64,000 nucleotides of DNA from Thioclava arctica (GCF_040892615.1 NZ_JBFRYC010000008.1:76898-140897); one strand, 5' to 3'. Shown: positions 1 to 8,825, counted from the stretch's first letter. Notes: generated by a model from the sequence alone, not told the origin. Program-made: numbers and translations.

Positions 1-350
1 TTCTGCGTCTGCTCGGGGATGCGGGCATCGTGCGCCATCGTGGCAAGATTGAAGCGGTGATCAACAACGCGGCGCGCGCGCAAGCGGTGGTGACGCGCGA
101 AGGTTCGCTTGCCAAATGGATCTGGTCTTTCGCGCCCGGTCACCCCGAACATGCGCCCGGTGACGTGCCCGCCAAGACACCCGCCTCGGAGGCTCTGTCA
201 AAAGCGTTGCGCAAGGATGGTTGGAAATTCGTTGGCCCGACAACCGTTTACGCCTTCATGCAGGCGATGGGGATGGTCAATGATCATATGCCGGGCTGTG
301 GTCATCACGCGCGGGCAGAGGCTGCCCGCGCGGAATTCATTCGCCCTTAG
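1..350 (+). CDS. tag: DNA-3-methyladenine glycosylase I, C-terminal part
   Basis: The reading frame is open from position 3, so the gene begins upstream of the window and only about the last 115 residues are present. Tag removes 3-methyladenine from alkylated DNA as the first step of base excision repair. The visible part has the family motifs RHRGKIEA, FVGPTTVYAFMQA and the C-terminal N-D-H-x3-C, where the His and Cys match two of the four zinc ligands known in E. coli Tag. The stop codon overlaps by 4 bp the stop of the convergent helicase gene. Confidence 0.93.
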   Translation, partial: LRLLGDAGIVRHRGKIEAVINNAARAQAVVTREGSLAKWIWSFAPGHPEHAPGDVPAKTPASEALSKALRKDGWKFVGPTTVYAFMQAMGMVNDHMPGCGHHARAEAARAEFIRP

Positions 351-1666
351 GCGGCGGTGCGGCGCGGGCGGCGGCGTTTGGCCTGACCGGGTGCGCCGGC
401 AGGAGCGCCGTGATTGGCCTTGGGTGCGCCGAATTTCTGGCCGCCCCCATTGCCCCCATTGCCACGACGTCCGCCGCTGGATTTGCCCGCCGATTTGCCG
501 CGCTGGTTGCGCACCGAGGGGCGATTGACGGCGTTGGGACGCTCGCCAGAGGCGGTCGGGATCTCGATCTTCATCAGCTTTTCGATCTGAACCAGCAGGT
601 CCACATCTTCGGGCGTGCAGAAGGACATTGCCTCACCTTCACGACCCGCACGCGCGGTGCGCCCGATGCGGTGTACATAGGCGTCGGGCACTTCGGGCAG
701 ATCGAAGTTGATCACGTAAGACACGCCGGGAATGTCGATCCCGCGCGCGGCGACATCGGTGGCCACCAGCACGTTGATCGTGCCGTCGCGGAATGCCTTG
801 ATAGCGCGATCGCGCTGGCCTTGCGATTTGTTGCCATGGATCGAGGCCGCGTTATAGCCATCGGCCACAAGCCCCTTCATCAGCTTTTCCGCGCCATGTT
901 TGGTGCGCGAAAACACCAGCGTCAACGCTTTGAGATCAGCCGACAGAATATCGCGCAGCTTGTCGCCTTTCGCGGACTTGCCATCGAGGTAATGCACCGA
1001 TTGGGTGACTTTATCGGCGGCTTTGCCGGGCGGGGTGACCTGCACGCGCTCGGGGTTGGTGAGATAGGCGCGCGAGAGTTCATCCATCTGCTTGGGCATC
1101 GTGGCCGAGAACAGCATGGTCTGGCGCGGCGTGCCCAGTTTCGGCGCGATCCGGCGCAGCGCATGGATAAAGCCCATGTCGAGCATCTGGTCGGCCTCAT
1201 CAAGCACCAGATAGCGCACGGTCGACAGGTCCACCGCGCGGCGGTCCATCAAGTCGATCAGACGGCCCGGTGTTGCCACCAGAATGTCATTGCCACGATG
1301 CATCAGGCCGATTTGGCGGTTGATCGACTGGCCGCCGACGACGGTTGCGACCTTGACCTTGGAGCCATCAGTCAGCTTTTTGAGGTGATCTGCGATCTGG
1401 TTGACCAGCTCGCGGGTGGGGGCAAGGATCAGCGCCTTGACGGTTTTCGGAGCGGGCTTGCCGGGTTCGGCCAGCAATTGATCGATCAGCGGCAGGCCAA
1501 AGGCCAGCGTCTTGCCGGTGCCGGTCTGGGCCAGACCCATCACGTCACGCCCTGACAGAGCGAGCGGGATCGCGCGCTGCTGGATCGGGGTGGGATGGGT
1601 GAGGCCCGCGCGGGTGAGGGCTTCGATCAGGGTCGGCGCAAGGCCAAGAGTTGCAAAGTCGGACAA
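347..1666 (-). CDS. DEAD-box ATP-dependent RNA helicase (RhlE-like)
   Basis: About 439 residues. ATP-dependent RNA unwinding in ribosome assembly or mRNA turnover is the usual role. The two RecA-like domains are visible: Q motif near residue 25, Walker A AQTGTGKT, DEAD box LDEADQMLD, SAT motif, and motif VI HRIGRTARAGR. The last 70 residues are Lys/Arg/Gly-rich, a typical RNA-binding tail. I chose the TTG at 1666 because AAGGA lies just upstream and the protein then starts SDFATLGL, like its relatives. An ATG 16 codons further out (1714) is possible but has no good ribosome binding site. Confidence 0.92.
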   Translation of the reverse strand: MSDFATLGLAPTLIEALTRAGLTHPTPIQQRAIPLALSGRDVMGLAQTGTGKTLAFGLPLIDQLLAEPGKPAPKTVKALILAPTRELVNQIADHLKKLTDGSKVKVATVVGGQSINRQIGLMHRGNDILVATPGRLIDLMDRRAVDLSTVRYLVLDEADQMLDMGFIHALRRIAPKLGTPRQTMLFSATMPKQMDELSRAYLTNPERVQVTPPGKAADKVTQSVHYLDGKSAKGDKLRDILSADLKALTLVFSRTKHGAEKLMKGLVADGYNAASIHGNKSQGQRDRAIKAFRDGTINVLVATDVAARGIDIPGVSYVINFDLPEVPDAYVHRIGRTARAGREGEAMSFCTPEDVDLLVQIEKLMKIEIPTASGERPNAVNRPSVRNQRGKSAGKSSGGRRGNGGNGGGQKFGAPKANHGAPAGAPGQAKRRRPRRTAA

Positions 1667-1910
1667 AATAATTCCTTTAGCGCGTGCCGGAATGGCGCGC
1701 GCGATGTGCTGCACGTCCCGATCTAGCGGGAGGCGGGCAACAGGGTTGGTGGCGCGCGGCGCGTTTCGCCGTTTGCCTTGAGAACCCTGCGTGATGGGGA
1801 ACGGAAGTTTGGCGGTTGCTGATGCGCCTCAAGGGAGGGGCGCAGGCTTACTCACGCGGCAGCGCAGCAACCATTGAGGGTCAAATGGGGGAGTTTGAAC
1901 GCAAAGTCAA

Positions 1911-2034
1911 GCCCCTGCGCGGTCTCGCGCAAAGTTCGGGTCCCGCGCGGTATCGCGCAAAGTTCGGTCCCGCGCGGTATCGCGCAAAACGGATGCCGCG
2001 CGGTATCGCGTGAAAACGGATACCGCGCAGGGGC
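1911..2034. repeat. Tandem ~27-bp GC-rich repeats inside a 13-bp inverted repeat
   Basis: Four copies of a unit built around GCGCGGTATCGCGC begin at 1917, 1945, 1972 and 1998 (spacing 28, 27 and 26), with a partial fifth at 2025. Each core is itself nearly palindromic. The block is framed by a perfect 13-bp inverted repeat, GCCCCTGCGCGGT (1911-1923) and ACCGCGCAGGGGC (2022-2034). It lies just beyond the tpiA stop codon, so it could end or protect the tpiA transcript, or be a small mobile repeat. The rest of 1667-1910 shows no gene. Confidence 0.75.
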
Positions 2035-2038
2035 CGGA

Positions 2039-2782
2039 TCAGGCGGCGTCCAGCGCAGCGATGATCGCGCCGAAATCAGCGGCTTTCAGGGATGCGCCGC
2101 CGACAAGTGCGCCATCGACATTGGAGACGGCGAAAATCTCGGTCGCATTCGAGGGTTTGACCGAACCGCCATAAAGCAGCCGTATCCCGTCGCCCTCGGC
2201 GCCAAAGCGTTTGACCAAAGCGTTACGCATGAAATCATGAACCTCGGCGATCTGTTCCAGCGTCGGCGTGCGCCCGGTGCCGATGGCCCAGACCGGTTCG
2301 TAGGCCACGACGCAATTGGTGGCGGTGGCATGATCGGGCAGCGAGCCCTTGAGCTGGTTGCCAATGATCGTCAGCGTCTCGCCGGCATCGCGCTGCGCCT
2401 CGGTTTCGCCGACGCAGACAACAGCGATCAGACCGCCCTCGATCGCAGCTTCGGTCTTGGCGCGCACCAGCACGTCGCTTTCGTGGTGATCGGCGCGGCG
2501 CTCGGAATGGCCGACAATCGCGTGGCTTCCCCCGGCATCGGCGATCATCGCGGCGGAAATATCCCCAGTATGCGCGCCGGAACCTTTCATGTGGCAATCC
2601 TGCGCACCCACATCGAGGCTTGCCCCCGCAATCTGCGCCAGCGCAGAAATCAGCGTTGCGGGCGGGCAGAGCAGCACATCACAAAGCGGTGCGGGGTGGT
2701 TTGCCACCAGCGTTTCGACCTCGGCCAGATCCGCCTTAAGCCCGTTCATTTTCCAATTGCCAGCGGCCAGTTTGGTGCGCAT
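2039..2782 (-). CDS. tpiA: Triosephosphate isomerase
   Basis: 247 residues, the usual length. It interconverts dihydroxyacetone phosphate and glyceraldehyde 3-phosphate in the cytosol. The catalytic residues are present: Lys11 in GNWKMNG, His92 in VGHSERR and Glu162 in AYEPVWAIGTG. The phosphate-gripping YGGSVKPSN is near the C-terminus. The gene stands alone on the minus strand; the start has GAGAG upstream. Confidence 0.98.
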   Translation of the reverse strand: MRTKLAAGNWKMNGLKADLAEVETLVANHPAPLCDVLLCPPATLISALAQIAGASLDVGAQDCHMKGSGAHTGDISAAMIADAGGSHAIVGHSERRADHHESDVLVRAKTEAAIEGGLIAVVCVGETEAQRDAGETLTIIGNQLKGSLPDHATATNCVVAYEPVWAIGTGRTPTLEQIAEVHDFMRNALVKRFGAEGDGIRLLYGGSVKPSNATEIFAVSNVDGALVGGASLKAADFGAIIAALDAA

Positions 2783-2861
2783 GCGCTCTCTCTCCCTGAA
2801 TGATTACACCGGCAGATTAGGGCAGGGCGCAGGGCAGCGCAAAGGGCAAAAACGCGCAGGC

Positions 2862-3233
2862 TTAGGCCTTGGCGTCTGCTGCGTCCATATCGGCGAATTT
2901 GATCGATTCACCGCAGCCGCAGGCCTCGACGACATTCGGGTTGCGGAACTTGAAGCCGCTTTCGAGCAAACCCGTTTCATAGTCAATCTCGGTGCCTAGC
3001 ATGAACATCTGTGCCATCGGGGCGATCAGTACACGCGCGGGGCCATTTTCGACGACGATATCCATCGGGCCTGCTTCGGCGGCGACCTCCATCGTGTATT
3101 CCATGCCCGCGCAGCCGCCCTTTTTGACGCCGATGCGAAAGCCATCCGCGTCTTCACGCGCCATCAGCTTGGCGATTTGGGCCACAGCGGCGTCGGTCAT
3201 GGTCACAGGGTCTTGTCCGGGGACGTTAAACAT
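2862..3233 (-). CDS. IscA/SufA/ErpA-type iron-sulfur carrier
   Basis: 123 residues of the HesB/IscA family, which receives and hands on Fe-S clusters. The three conserved cysteines are Cys41 (GGCAGMEY), Cys105 and Cys107 (ACGCGES). An acidic, Ala-rich tail ends the protein. It is not next to a complete suf operon here, although a SufT-like gene lies about 3 kb away on the same strand. Whether it is the SufA or ErpA orthologue cannot be decided from sequence alone. Confidence 0.92.
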   Translation of the reverse strand: MFNVPGQDPVTMTDAAVAQIAKLMAREDADGFRIGVKKGGCAGMEYTMEVAAEAGPMDIVVENGPARVLIAPMAQMFMLGTEIDYETGLLESGFKFRNPNVVEACGCGESIKFADMDAADAKA

Positions 3234-3257
3234 GGGGGCTCTCCTTGTGACTCAAAT

Positions 3258-4001
3258 CTAGTTCGCTGGGGGTAGGATTCCAAGGGGGGCGAGGTGGCTC
3301 ATCAGTGCGAGCGTCGCGTAAGAGCCCGCCAAGGCCCAGCCAAACGAGGCCAGCGTGCCAATAATGACATATTCGCTTTTCGGGTTCGCGCCGTTTTTTG
3401 ACACGGCCTCAAAGCGCAGGATCGATTTCGCCGCGATCAAAAAGCCGATAGCGGCAGGCTGTCCGGCCAGCACCAGCAAGAAGATTACGCCGCGTTCAAG
3501 CTGGCCGATCAGGCGGCCGCCTTGGGGTAGCCCCTCGGGTGGGGCGCTATCGTCAAAGCGCGCCATGAGTAACCCCACGGCAAAGCCGCCCGCACGGATC
3601 GTCACGATCGCCCCTGCGATCAGCGCCAGCAGGCCGGGCAGCCAGCTTTGATCCGCCCAAAACGCGTCGGCAAACAGGCCGGGGAAGGTGGCGGCAATCG
3701 CGGCGGTGGCCAGCAGATGCGCGCCTTGATCGGTAACAAACGCCATCAGCGCGCGGCTTTTGGGGGCAAAGGTTTTGGCGATGTCGATCAGGAAGTGGCT
3801 TAGCCCGACAAGGATCAGAGCGGCCAGCAATGCGCCAGAGAGTTGCAGCAGCAGTAAGGTACTTAAGCCCAGTAAAATCGCCAGATGGGCGGCCAGTGTG
3901 GGCATGTGACGACGCGCTTTACCTGCGACCATTTCATTGCTTTGAAACGCAAAATCGGCCAGCACATGGGCGCAGATCAGGGCGGTAAAGGTCTCGATCA
4001 T
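3258..4001 (-). CDS. DUF3307 membrane protein
   Basis: 247 residues and strongly hydrophobic, with about six predicted membrane segments. The N-terminal DUF3307 signature is clear (LICAHVLADFAFQS, then GLSHFLIDIAK). Its function is unknown. The start overlaps the stop of the SatD-like gene by 4 bp (ATGA, 3998-4001), so the two are translationally coupled. SatD-like and DUF3307 proteins are often neighbours, which suggests one functional unit: a cytosolic regulator or sensor and a membrane partner. Confidence 0.88.
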   Translation of the reverse strand: MIETFTALICAHVLADFAFQSNEMVAGKARRHMPTLAAHLAILLGLSTLLLLQLSGALLAALILVGLSHFLIDIAKTFAPKSRALMAFVTDQGAHLLATAAIAATFPGLFADAFWADQSWLPGLLALIAGAIVTIRAGGFAVGLLMARFDDSAPPEGLPQGGRLIGQLERGVIFLLVLAGQPAAIGFLIAAKSILRFEAVSKNGANPKSEYVIIGTLASFGWALAGSYATLALMSHLAPLGILPPAN

Positions 4002-4603
4002 GCGCTGTCCTCGATCAGGGTTACCGCATCAAGGATCGCTTCATAGCCCGCGCCGTGCAAGGCTTGTGACAGCGATTGGCGGGTAATGCCGATTTCGGCG
4101 CTCGCGGCGGTTTGGGTGGGCGGATCGAGGCGCAGCATCGGTACCATCGCGCGCGCCTGTGCCTGTGTCCAACCCTGTGAGATGTGATCGAACAGCCGCA
4201 GCGCCGCCCCCAGCGCGCCGCCCCCGGCATGGGCGATGCGCGGGCCTTCTAGGGCATCCAATAGCTGCCCCGAGGCAGTGAAAACTGGCCCATGCGCGGC
4301 GTTCAGATCGGTGTCGAGGGGGAGGGTGCCTGCGCCTTGGGCAATCGCGATCCGGGTCGAAAGTTCCGGGCCAACCGCGCGCAATCGCGCCCGGATCAGC
4401 AGCGCAAGGCGCGCCTGAAATCGCGGCGTGTCCAGCGCGATTTGCCAGCCATCGCCGCGGTTGCGGGCAAAGCGCGTCGCCCCGATTTGAGGGCCCAGAT
4501 CGCTGCAGGCTTGCGCCACAGCCTCAAGTGCTGCGTCCAGCGCGCGGCTTGAGAGGCGTGATGAGGCGACAAGATCGCCGGTGAGAACGCAGATCTGATC
4601 CAT
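3998..4603 (-). CDS. SatD-like protein, probable autoregulator
   Basis: 201 residues from ATG 4603. The N-terminus (VLTGDLVASSRL...) and the RNRGDGWQ segment are typical of SatD-like proteins, whose biochemical role is unsettled. The last 45 residues (ASAEIGITRQSLSQAL) look like a helix-turn-helix, so DNA binding is plausible. The start at 4603 is preferred over 4639 because the latter would run through the operator array. No Shine-Dalgarno sequence precedes 4603; with a -10 box only 6-7 bp upstream, the mRNA is probably leaderless. Confidence 0.8.
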   Translation of the reverse strand: MDQICVLTGDLVASSRLSSRALDAALEAVAQACSDLGPQIGATRFARNRGDGWQIALDTPRFQARLALLIRARLRAVGPELSTRIAIAQGAGTLPLDTDLNAAHGPVFTASGQLLDALEGPRIAHAGGGALGAALRLFDHISQGWTQAQARAMVPMLRLDPPTQTAASAEIGITRQSLSQALHGAGYEAILDAVTLIEDSA

Positions 4604-4604
4604 A

Positions 4605-4684
4605 TGCAGGTTATAATGCCTGCACTTGATTGAATGCAAGCTATTTTGCCTGCGAATAGTAAAATGCAGGCCCTAAAGCCTGCA
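4605..4684 (-). promoter_or_regulatory. Three phased 20-bp operators with a leaderless promoter
   Basis: Three inverted repeats of the form YGCAGG-N8-CYTGCA lie at 4605-4624, 4635-4654 and 4665-4684, exactly 30 bp apart (about three DNA turns), so all face the same side of the helix. On the minus strand a -35-like TTGCAT (4639-4634) and -10-like TATAAC (4615-4610) are 18 bp apart. Site 1 covers the -10 box and site 2 the -35 box, which predicts repression. The ATG at 4603 would be at or next to the transcript's 5' end. Confidence 0.75.
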
Positions 4685-4717
4685 TTTTGGTCGTCGTGAC
4701 GGCATGTCTGCCCGAGA

Positions 4718-5788
4718 TCAGCCCAACGCGGGATAATCCGTGTAGCCCTCGGCCCCGCCACCATAAAGGTGATCGCCATCCAGCGGGTTCAACTCCGCGC
4801 CCGTCTGAAAGCGCTGCGGCAGGTCGGGATTGGCGATGAATAGCCGCCCGAACGCCACCGCTGCAGCACCATCGGCCAGCGCGGCCTCGGCCATCTCGTG
4901 GCTATAGCCGTTATTGGCGATATAGGGGGCGGTGATGCGATTGCGCAGCGCCTCGATCGCACCCTCGGGCCAGTCGCGCGCACCGCCCGTTTGCCCCTCG
5001 ATCAGATGCACAAAGGCCAGATCTTGCGTGTTGAGGAAATCGACCACGGCGGCGAACAGCTCGGGGGTGTCGCTGGAAATGCCGACGTTATTCGCGTTCG
5101 AATAGGGCGACAAGCGGATGCCCACACGGCCCGGCCCCCAGACGCTGATGACCGTCTCGACCACTTCGCGCAGGAACCGCGTGCGGTTCTCGATCGAGCC
5201 GCCGTAGCTGTCGGTGCGGGTGTTCGAGGTGTCGCGCAGAAACTGGTCGATGAGATAGCCGTTGGCGGCGTGAATCTCGACGCCGTCAAAGCCTGCTGCC
5301 TTGGCGCATTCGGCCGCGTTGCGATAATCCGCGACCGTCGCCGCGATCTCGTCCAGCGTCAGCGCGTGGGGAACGGTCGTTGCGACAAAGCCAGTGCCGT
5401 CAAAGGTTTTCGACTCGGCCGAGATTGCCGAGGGCGCCACCGGATCGCGCCCATCCAGCAGTTGGGGCACGGAAATGCGCCCGACATGCCAGATCTGCGC
5501 GACGATCTTGGACCCCGCGCCATGTACCGCATCCGTGACTTTGCGCCAGCCCGCGACCTGCGCGTCATTGTAGATGCCAGGCGTCCAGGCATAGCCCTGA
5601 CCCATCGGCGAAATCTGCGTGCCCTCGGAGATGATCAGCCCGGCGGTGGCGCGCTGGCGGTAATACTCGACCGTCAGATCGACAGGCACCAGATCGGGCG
5701 CACGGTTGCGCGTCAACGGGGCCATGACGAAACGATTGGCGATCTCGATCTGGCCAAGCGTTGTGGGGGTAAACAGCATATCGGTCAT
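4718..5788 (-). CDS. Old Yellow Enzyme-type NADH:flavin oxidoreductase
   Basis: About 356 residues from ATG 5788, which has AAAGG upstream; the frame stays open to 5911 but the extra residues do not resemble the family. OYE enzymes use FMN and NAD(P)H to reduce activated C=C bonds or nitro groups. Visible motifs: NRFVMAPLTRNRA at the N-terminus, IWHVGRIS, and the substrate/FMN region HAANGYLIDQFL followed by DSYGGSIENR. It resembles the NemA/XenB class. Its substrate is unknown. Confidence 0.93.
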   Translation of the reverse strand: MTDMLFTPTTLGQIEIANRFVMAPLTRNRAPDLVPVDLTVEYYRQRATAGLIISEGTQISPMGQGYAWTPGIYNDAQVAGWRKVTDAVHGAGSKIVAQIWHVGRISVPQLLDGRDPVAPSAISAESKTFDGTGFVATTVPHALTLDEIAATVADYRNAAECAKAAGFDGVEIHAANGYLIDQFLRDTSNTRTDSYGGSIENRTRFLREVVETVISVWGPGRVGIRLSPYSNANNVGISSDTPELFAAVVDFLNTQDLAFVHLIEGQTGGARDWPEGAIEALRNRITAPYIANNGYSHEMAEAALADGAAAVAFGRLFIANPDLPQRFQTGAELNPLDGDHLYGGGAEGYTDYPALG

Positions 5789-5940
5789 TGCGCCTTTATC
5801 CTTGATTGGAGAGGGTTTCCTGTTCCTGAAATGGGGCGCGCGGGCAGGGCGACAAGGGCGCGCAAGGGGGGTGTGCAAAAATGCAAAGGGCGGCACGGGA
5901 TCGCCCCGCACCGCCCTTCAATAAAGCGCATCACGAATGG

Positions 5941-6306
5941 TTACATAAAGCCCAGTTCGAGGCGCGCCTCGTCTGACATCATGTCCATGCCCCATTGCGG
6001 ATCAAAGGTCATCTCGACATCGACATCGCGCAAGCCCCCGACCGAGGCCACCGCATCCTGCACCCAGCCCGGCATCTCACCGGCCACCGGACAGCCCGGC
6101 GCGGTCAGCGTCATGATCAGCTTGGCGTCGTTTTCGGGGCTGATTTCAATCGTGTAGATCAGGCCGAGGTCATAGATATTGACCGGAATTTCCGGGTCAT
6201 AGACGGTGCGACAGGCATCCACCACCTGCTCATAAAGCGGATGATCGGTGCTGGAGGGCTTGATCAGCGGCGTGCCCTCAAGCGGGTTTTCGGGAGTGGC
6301 GGTCAT
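5941..6306 (-). CDS. SufT-like MIP18/DUF59 iron-sulfur assembly factor
   Basis: 121 residues with the DUF59 core: DPEIPVNIYDLGLIY and LTAPGCP, the latter holding the conserved cysteine. Bacterial relatives help mature Fe-S proteins, often as the last gene of suf operons. Here it stands apart from other suf genes. The ATG at 6306 has GAGAGA upstream. A 30-residue N-terminal extension before the domain is common in alphaproteobacterial members. Confidence 0.9.
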   Translation of the reverse strand: MTATPENPLEGTPLIKPSSTDHPLYEQVVDACRTVYDPEIPVNIYDLGLIYTIEISPENDAKLIMTLTAPGCPVAGEMPGWVQDAVASVGGLRDVDVEMTFDPQWGMDMMSDEARLELGFM

Positions 6307-6478
6307 GGGGTCTCTCTCGCGGTTCGCGGATATCTCGACTGTTTATATAGGGATTGCATGGCCCGGGTAAAGGGAGCGCGTCATGACGCAAGCGTGAGCC
6401 TAGGTCTTGCGCCAGCGCGGGTGTGGCAAGCGACGGTGCCCCAAGCGCAAGGCTTGCGGCGGTCAGACTGGCGCGCAT
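6278..6478 (-). other. Possible small secreted ORF or signal-peptide remnant
   Basis: An ATG at 6478 with GAGAGAAT upstream opens a 66-codon frame. The first 24 residues look like a signal peptide with an Ala-x-Ala cleavage site (ATPALAQ). The rest has no recognisable fold and runs 29 bp into the start of the SufT-like gene in another frame. It may be a real small protein or the surviving 5' end of a lost gene; I cannot tell which. Confidence 0.25.
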
Positions 6479-6615
6479 GGTCGTATTCTCTCGCAAAACG
6501 CTCCCTGAAACCGCTTTGGCAGGGCAGGGCGCGTGCGTCACCTTGCTAGGCCCTGTTTTTTGCGCCCCGTTCGCGCCCACTTGACCAACGGGGCGCTTCA
6601 CGCCAAACCGCTTGC

Positions 6616-7671
6616 ATGTTGCCCGAAGAGAAACTTGTCCAGATCCTTGCACGCTTCGAATATCTCGAGGCGCAGCTTTCCAGTGGCGCTGATCCCGCGA
6701 AAATCGCCCAGATCAGCCGCGAATATTCCGAGCTGAAACCCGTCGTCGCCCAGATCGAGGCGTGGCAACACGCGCGCGCCGATCTGGCCGAGGCTGAGGG
6801 CTGGCTGGATGATCCCGAAATGAAGGGTCTCGCCGAGGAAGAACTGCCCCAACTCAAGGCGCGCATCCCCGAGATGGAGCAGGCTTTGCGTCTGGCGCTA
6901 TTGCCCAAAGATGCCGCCGACGCGCGCCCGGCTATTTTGGAAATTCGCCCCGGAACAGGGGGCGAAGAGGCGGCGTTGTTCGCCGGTGATCTGCTGCGGA
7001 TGTATCAGAAATACGCCGAGAAACATGGCTGGCGCTTTGAGCTGATGGAACTGACCCAGACCGAACTCGGCGGCGTCAAAGAGGCGGTCGCGCGCATCGA
7101 GGGCGCGGGCGTGTTCGCGCGGCTCAAGTTCGAATCCGGCGTGCACCGGGTGCAGCGGGTGCCCGAAACCGAGGCAGGCGGGCGTATCCATACCTCGGCG
7201 GCCACTGTGGCCGTGTTGCCCGAGGCCGAAGAGGTCGATATCGACATCCCCGCCAGCGATATTCGCATCGACACGATGCGCGCTTCGGGCGCAGGTGGGC
7301 AGCACGTCAACACGACGGATTCGGCGGTGCGCATCACCCATATCCCGACCGGCATCGTGGTCACGTCTTCCGAGAAATCCCAGCACCAGAACCGCGCCAA
7401 TGCGATGGCCGTTCTGCGCGCGCGTCTGTTTGAGGTCGAACGTGAGCGCGCTGCCTCTGAGCGCGCAGAAAGCCGCAAATCGCAGGTCGGCTCGGGGGAT
7501 CGCTCGGAACGCATCCGCACCTATAATTTCCCCCAAGGACGGCTGAGCGATCACCGCATCAACCTCACGCTCTACGCGCTGGCGCAAGTGATGGAGGGCG
7601 AGCTGGACGAGGTGATCTCGGCGCTGATCGCCGATGATCAGGCAGCCAAACTGGCGGAGATGGAGGGGTGA
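6616..7671 (+). CDS. prfA: Peptide chain release factor 1
   Basis: 351 residues. RF1 reads UAA and UAG stop codons and releases the finished peptide. The catalytic GGQ is at 227-229, within SGAGGQHVNTTDSAVR. The stop-codon-reading tripeptide is P-E-T at 183-185, in the RVPETEAGGRIHTS context that marks RF1 rather than RF2. The next gene, prmC, encodes the enzyme that methylates the GGQ glutamine, and the two genes overlap by 4 bp. Confidence 0.97.
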   Translation: MLPEEKLVQILARFEYLEAQLSSGADPAKIAQISREYSELKPVVAQIEAWQHARADLAEAEGWLDDPEMKGLAEEELPQLKARIPEMEQALRLALLPKDAADARPAILEIRPGTGGEEAALFAGDLLRMYQKYAEKHGWRFELMELTQTELGGVKEAVARIEGAGVFARLKFESGVHRVQRVPETEAGGRIHTSAATVAVLPEAEEVDIDIPASDIRIDTMRASGAGGQHVNTTDSAVRITHIPTGIVVTSSEKSQHQNRANAMAVLRARLFEVERERAASERAESRKSQVGSGDRSERIRTYNFPQGRLSDHRINLTLYALAQVMEGELDEVISALIADDQAAKLAEMEG

Positions 7672-8525
7672 AGGCGCAAGAGGCGCTGGTTGGTGCCACC
7701 CGCCAGTTGACGCAGGCCGGGATCGAGGGCGCTGCGGGCGATGCGCGCCGCTTGCTTGCCCATGCTTTGGGGATCGCCCCCGATCGGCTGACCTTGGCGT
7801 TGCAAGACCCGCTATCCGAGGGCGCGCAGATGCGTCTGGACGCCGCGATTGCAGCGCGCGCCGCGCATCAGCCAGTCGCCCAGATCACTGGCAAACGGAT
7901 GTTCTGGGGGCAAGAATTTCGTGTCACCCGCGATACGCTCGACCCGCGCCCGGAAACCGAAACGCTGGTGGCCACAGCGCTTGAACAGCCCTTTGTCAGC
8001 CTGCTGGATCTGGGCACGGGCACCGGTTGCATCCTGATTTCGCTGCTCAAATCCATGCCCTTCGCGCGTGGAACCGGTACGGATATCTCGCCAGCCGCGC
8101 TTGAGATCGCACGCGAGAACGCGCAGACGCTGGGCGTCGCACCTCGCGCCACGTTGATTGAATCGGACTGGTTTTCTGCCGTGCCGGGGCGCTTTGATCT
8201 GATCGTGTCGAACCCGCCCTATATCGCGCAGGACGAAATGGCGGGGCTAAGCGCCGATGTGCGCGACTGGGAGCCACTGGGCGCGCTGACGCCGGGCGGT
8301 GACGGGTTGGACGCTTATCGTGCGATCGCGCGCGGGGCCGGGGCGCGGCTGATGGCGGGCGGGCGGATCTTGCTGGAAATCGGGCCAACCCAAGGGGCCG
8401 CAGTCGGCGCGCTTCTGGCCGCGCAAGGCTTTCACGATATCGCGATACGTCAGGATTTTGACGGGCGCGATCGCGTGGTTACAGCGCTGCAACCGGGCGA
8501 TACGGACAGCTGTGGCTGCGCCTGA
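7668..8525 (+). CDS. prmC: Release factor glutamine N5-methyltransferase
   Basis: 285 residues starting at a GTG inside the prfA stop (GTGA overlap). It methylates the glutamine of the GGQ motif in release factors using S-adenosylmethionine. The SAM-binding DLGTGTG is at about 114-120 and the catalytic NPPY at 182-185. The N-terminal helical domain is present, so the protein is full length. Confidence 0.96.
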   Translation: MKAQEALVGATRQLTQAGIEGAAGDARRLLAHALGIAPDRLTLALQDPLSEGAQMRLDAAIAARAAHQPVAQITGKRMFWGQEFRVTRDTLDPRPETETLVATALEQPFVSLLDLGTGTGCILISLLKSMPFARGTGTDISPAALEIARENAQTLGVAPRATLIESDWFSAVPGRFDLIVSNPPYIAQDEMAGLSADVRDWEPLGALTPGGDGLDAYRAIARGAGARLMAGGRILLEIGPTQGAAVGALLAAQGFHDIAIRQDFDGRDRVVTALQPGDTDSCGCA

Positions 8526-8825
8526 TCGCCAGATTTTCATGCCAAATTTCACCGATCTATGGATAAATTGCACCAAATTCCCGATAAATAGCCGTATCTG
8601 CGCAATTAGAGGCTTGAAACCGCGCGCGGCCCATGTTTACTGCAACCTTGTGCAGATTGGAGAGTATCTCCCCTCGCACGGCTCAGCTTCACACTGCGGG
8701 TCGCGGATCAATAGCAGGCATTTTCTGGCCTGTGCCTGATCCGGCCATCCCGCGCGGCACGCGCCCCGTTTCGGGGCCTGACCCCGAAAATGCGCCCTTG
8801 AGGTGCCACAAGCCAAAAGAAAACC
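8526..8825. other. Intergenic region upstream of the DUF4167 gene
   Basis: 300 bp without a convincing gene. It is more AT-rich than its surroundings between about 8530 and 8660, which fits a promoter region for the DUF4167 gene. I could not pick a -35/-10 pair with confidence. The short frames here lack ribosome binding sites and family resemblance. Confidence 0.5.

Noticed and set aside
410..1555. 381-codon plus-strand frame
   Set aside because: It is antisense to the DEAD-box helicase, whose motifs are complete on the minus strand.
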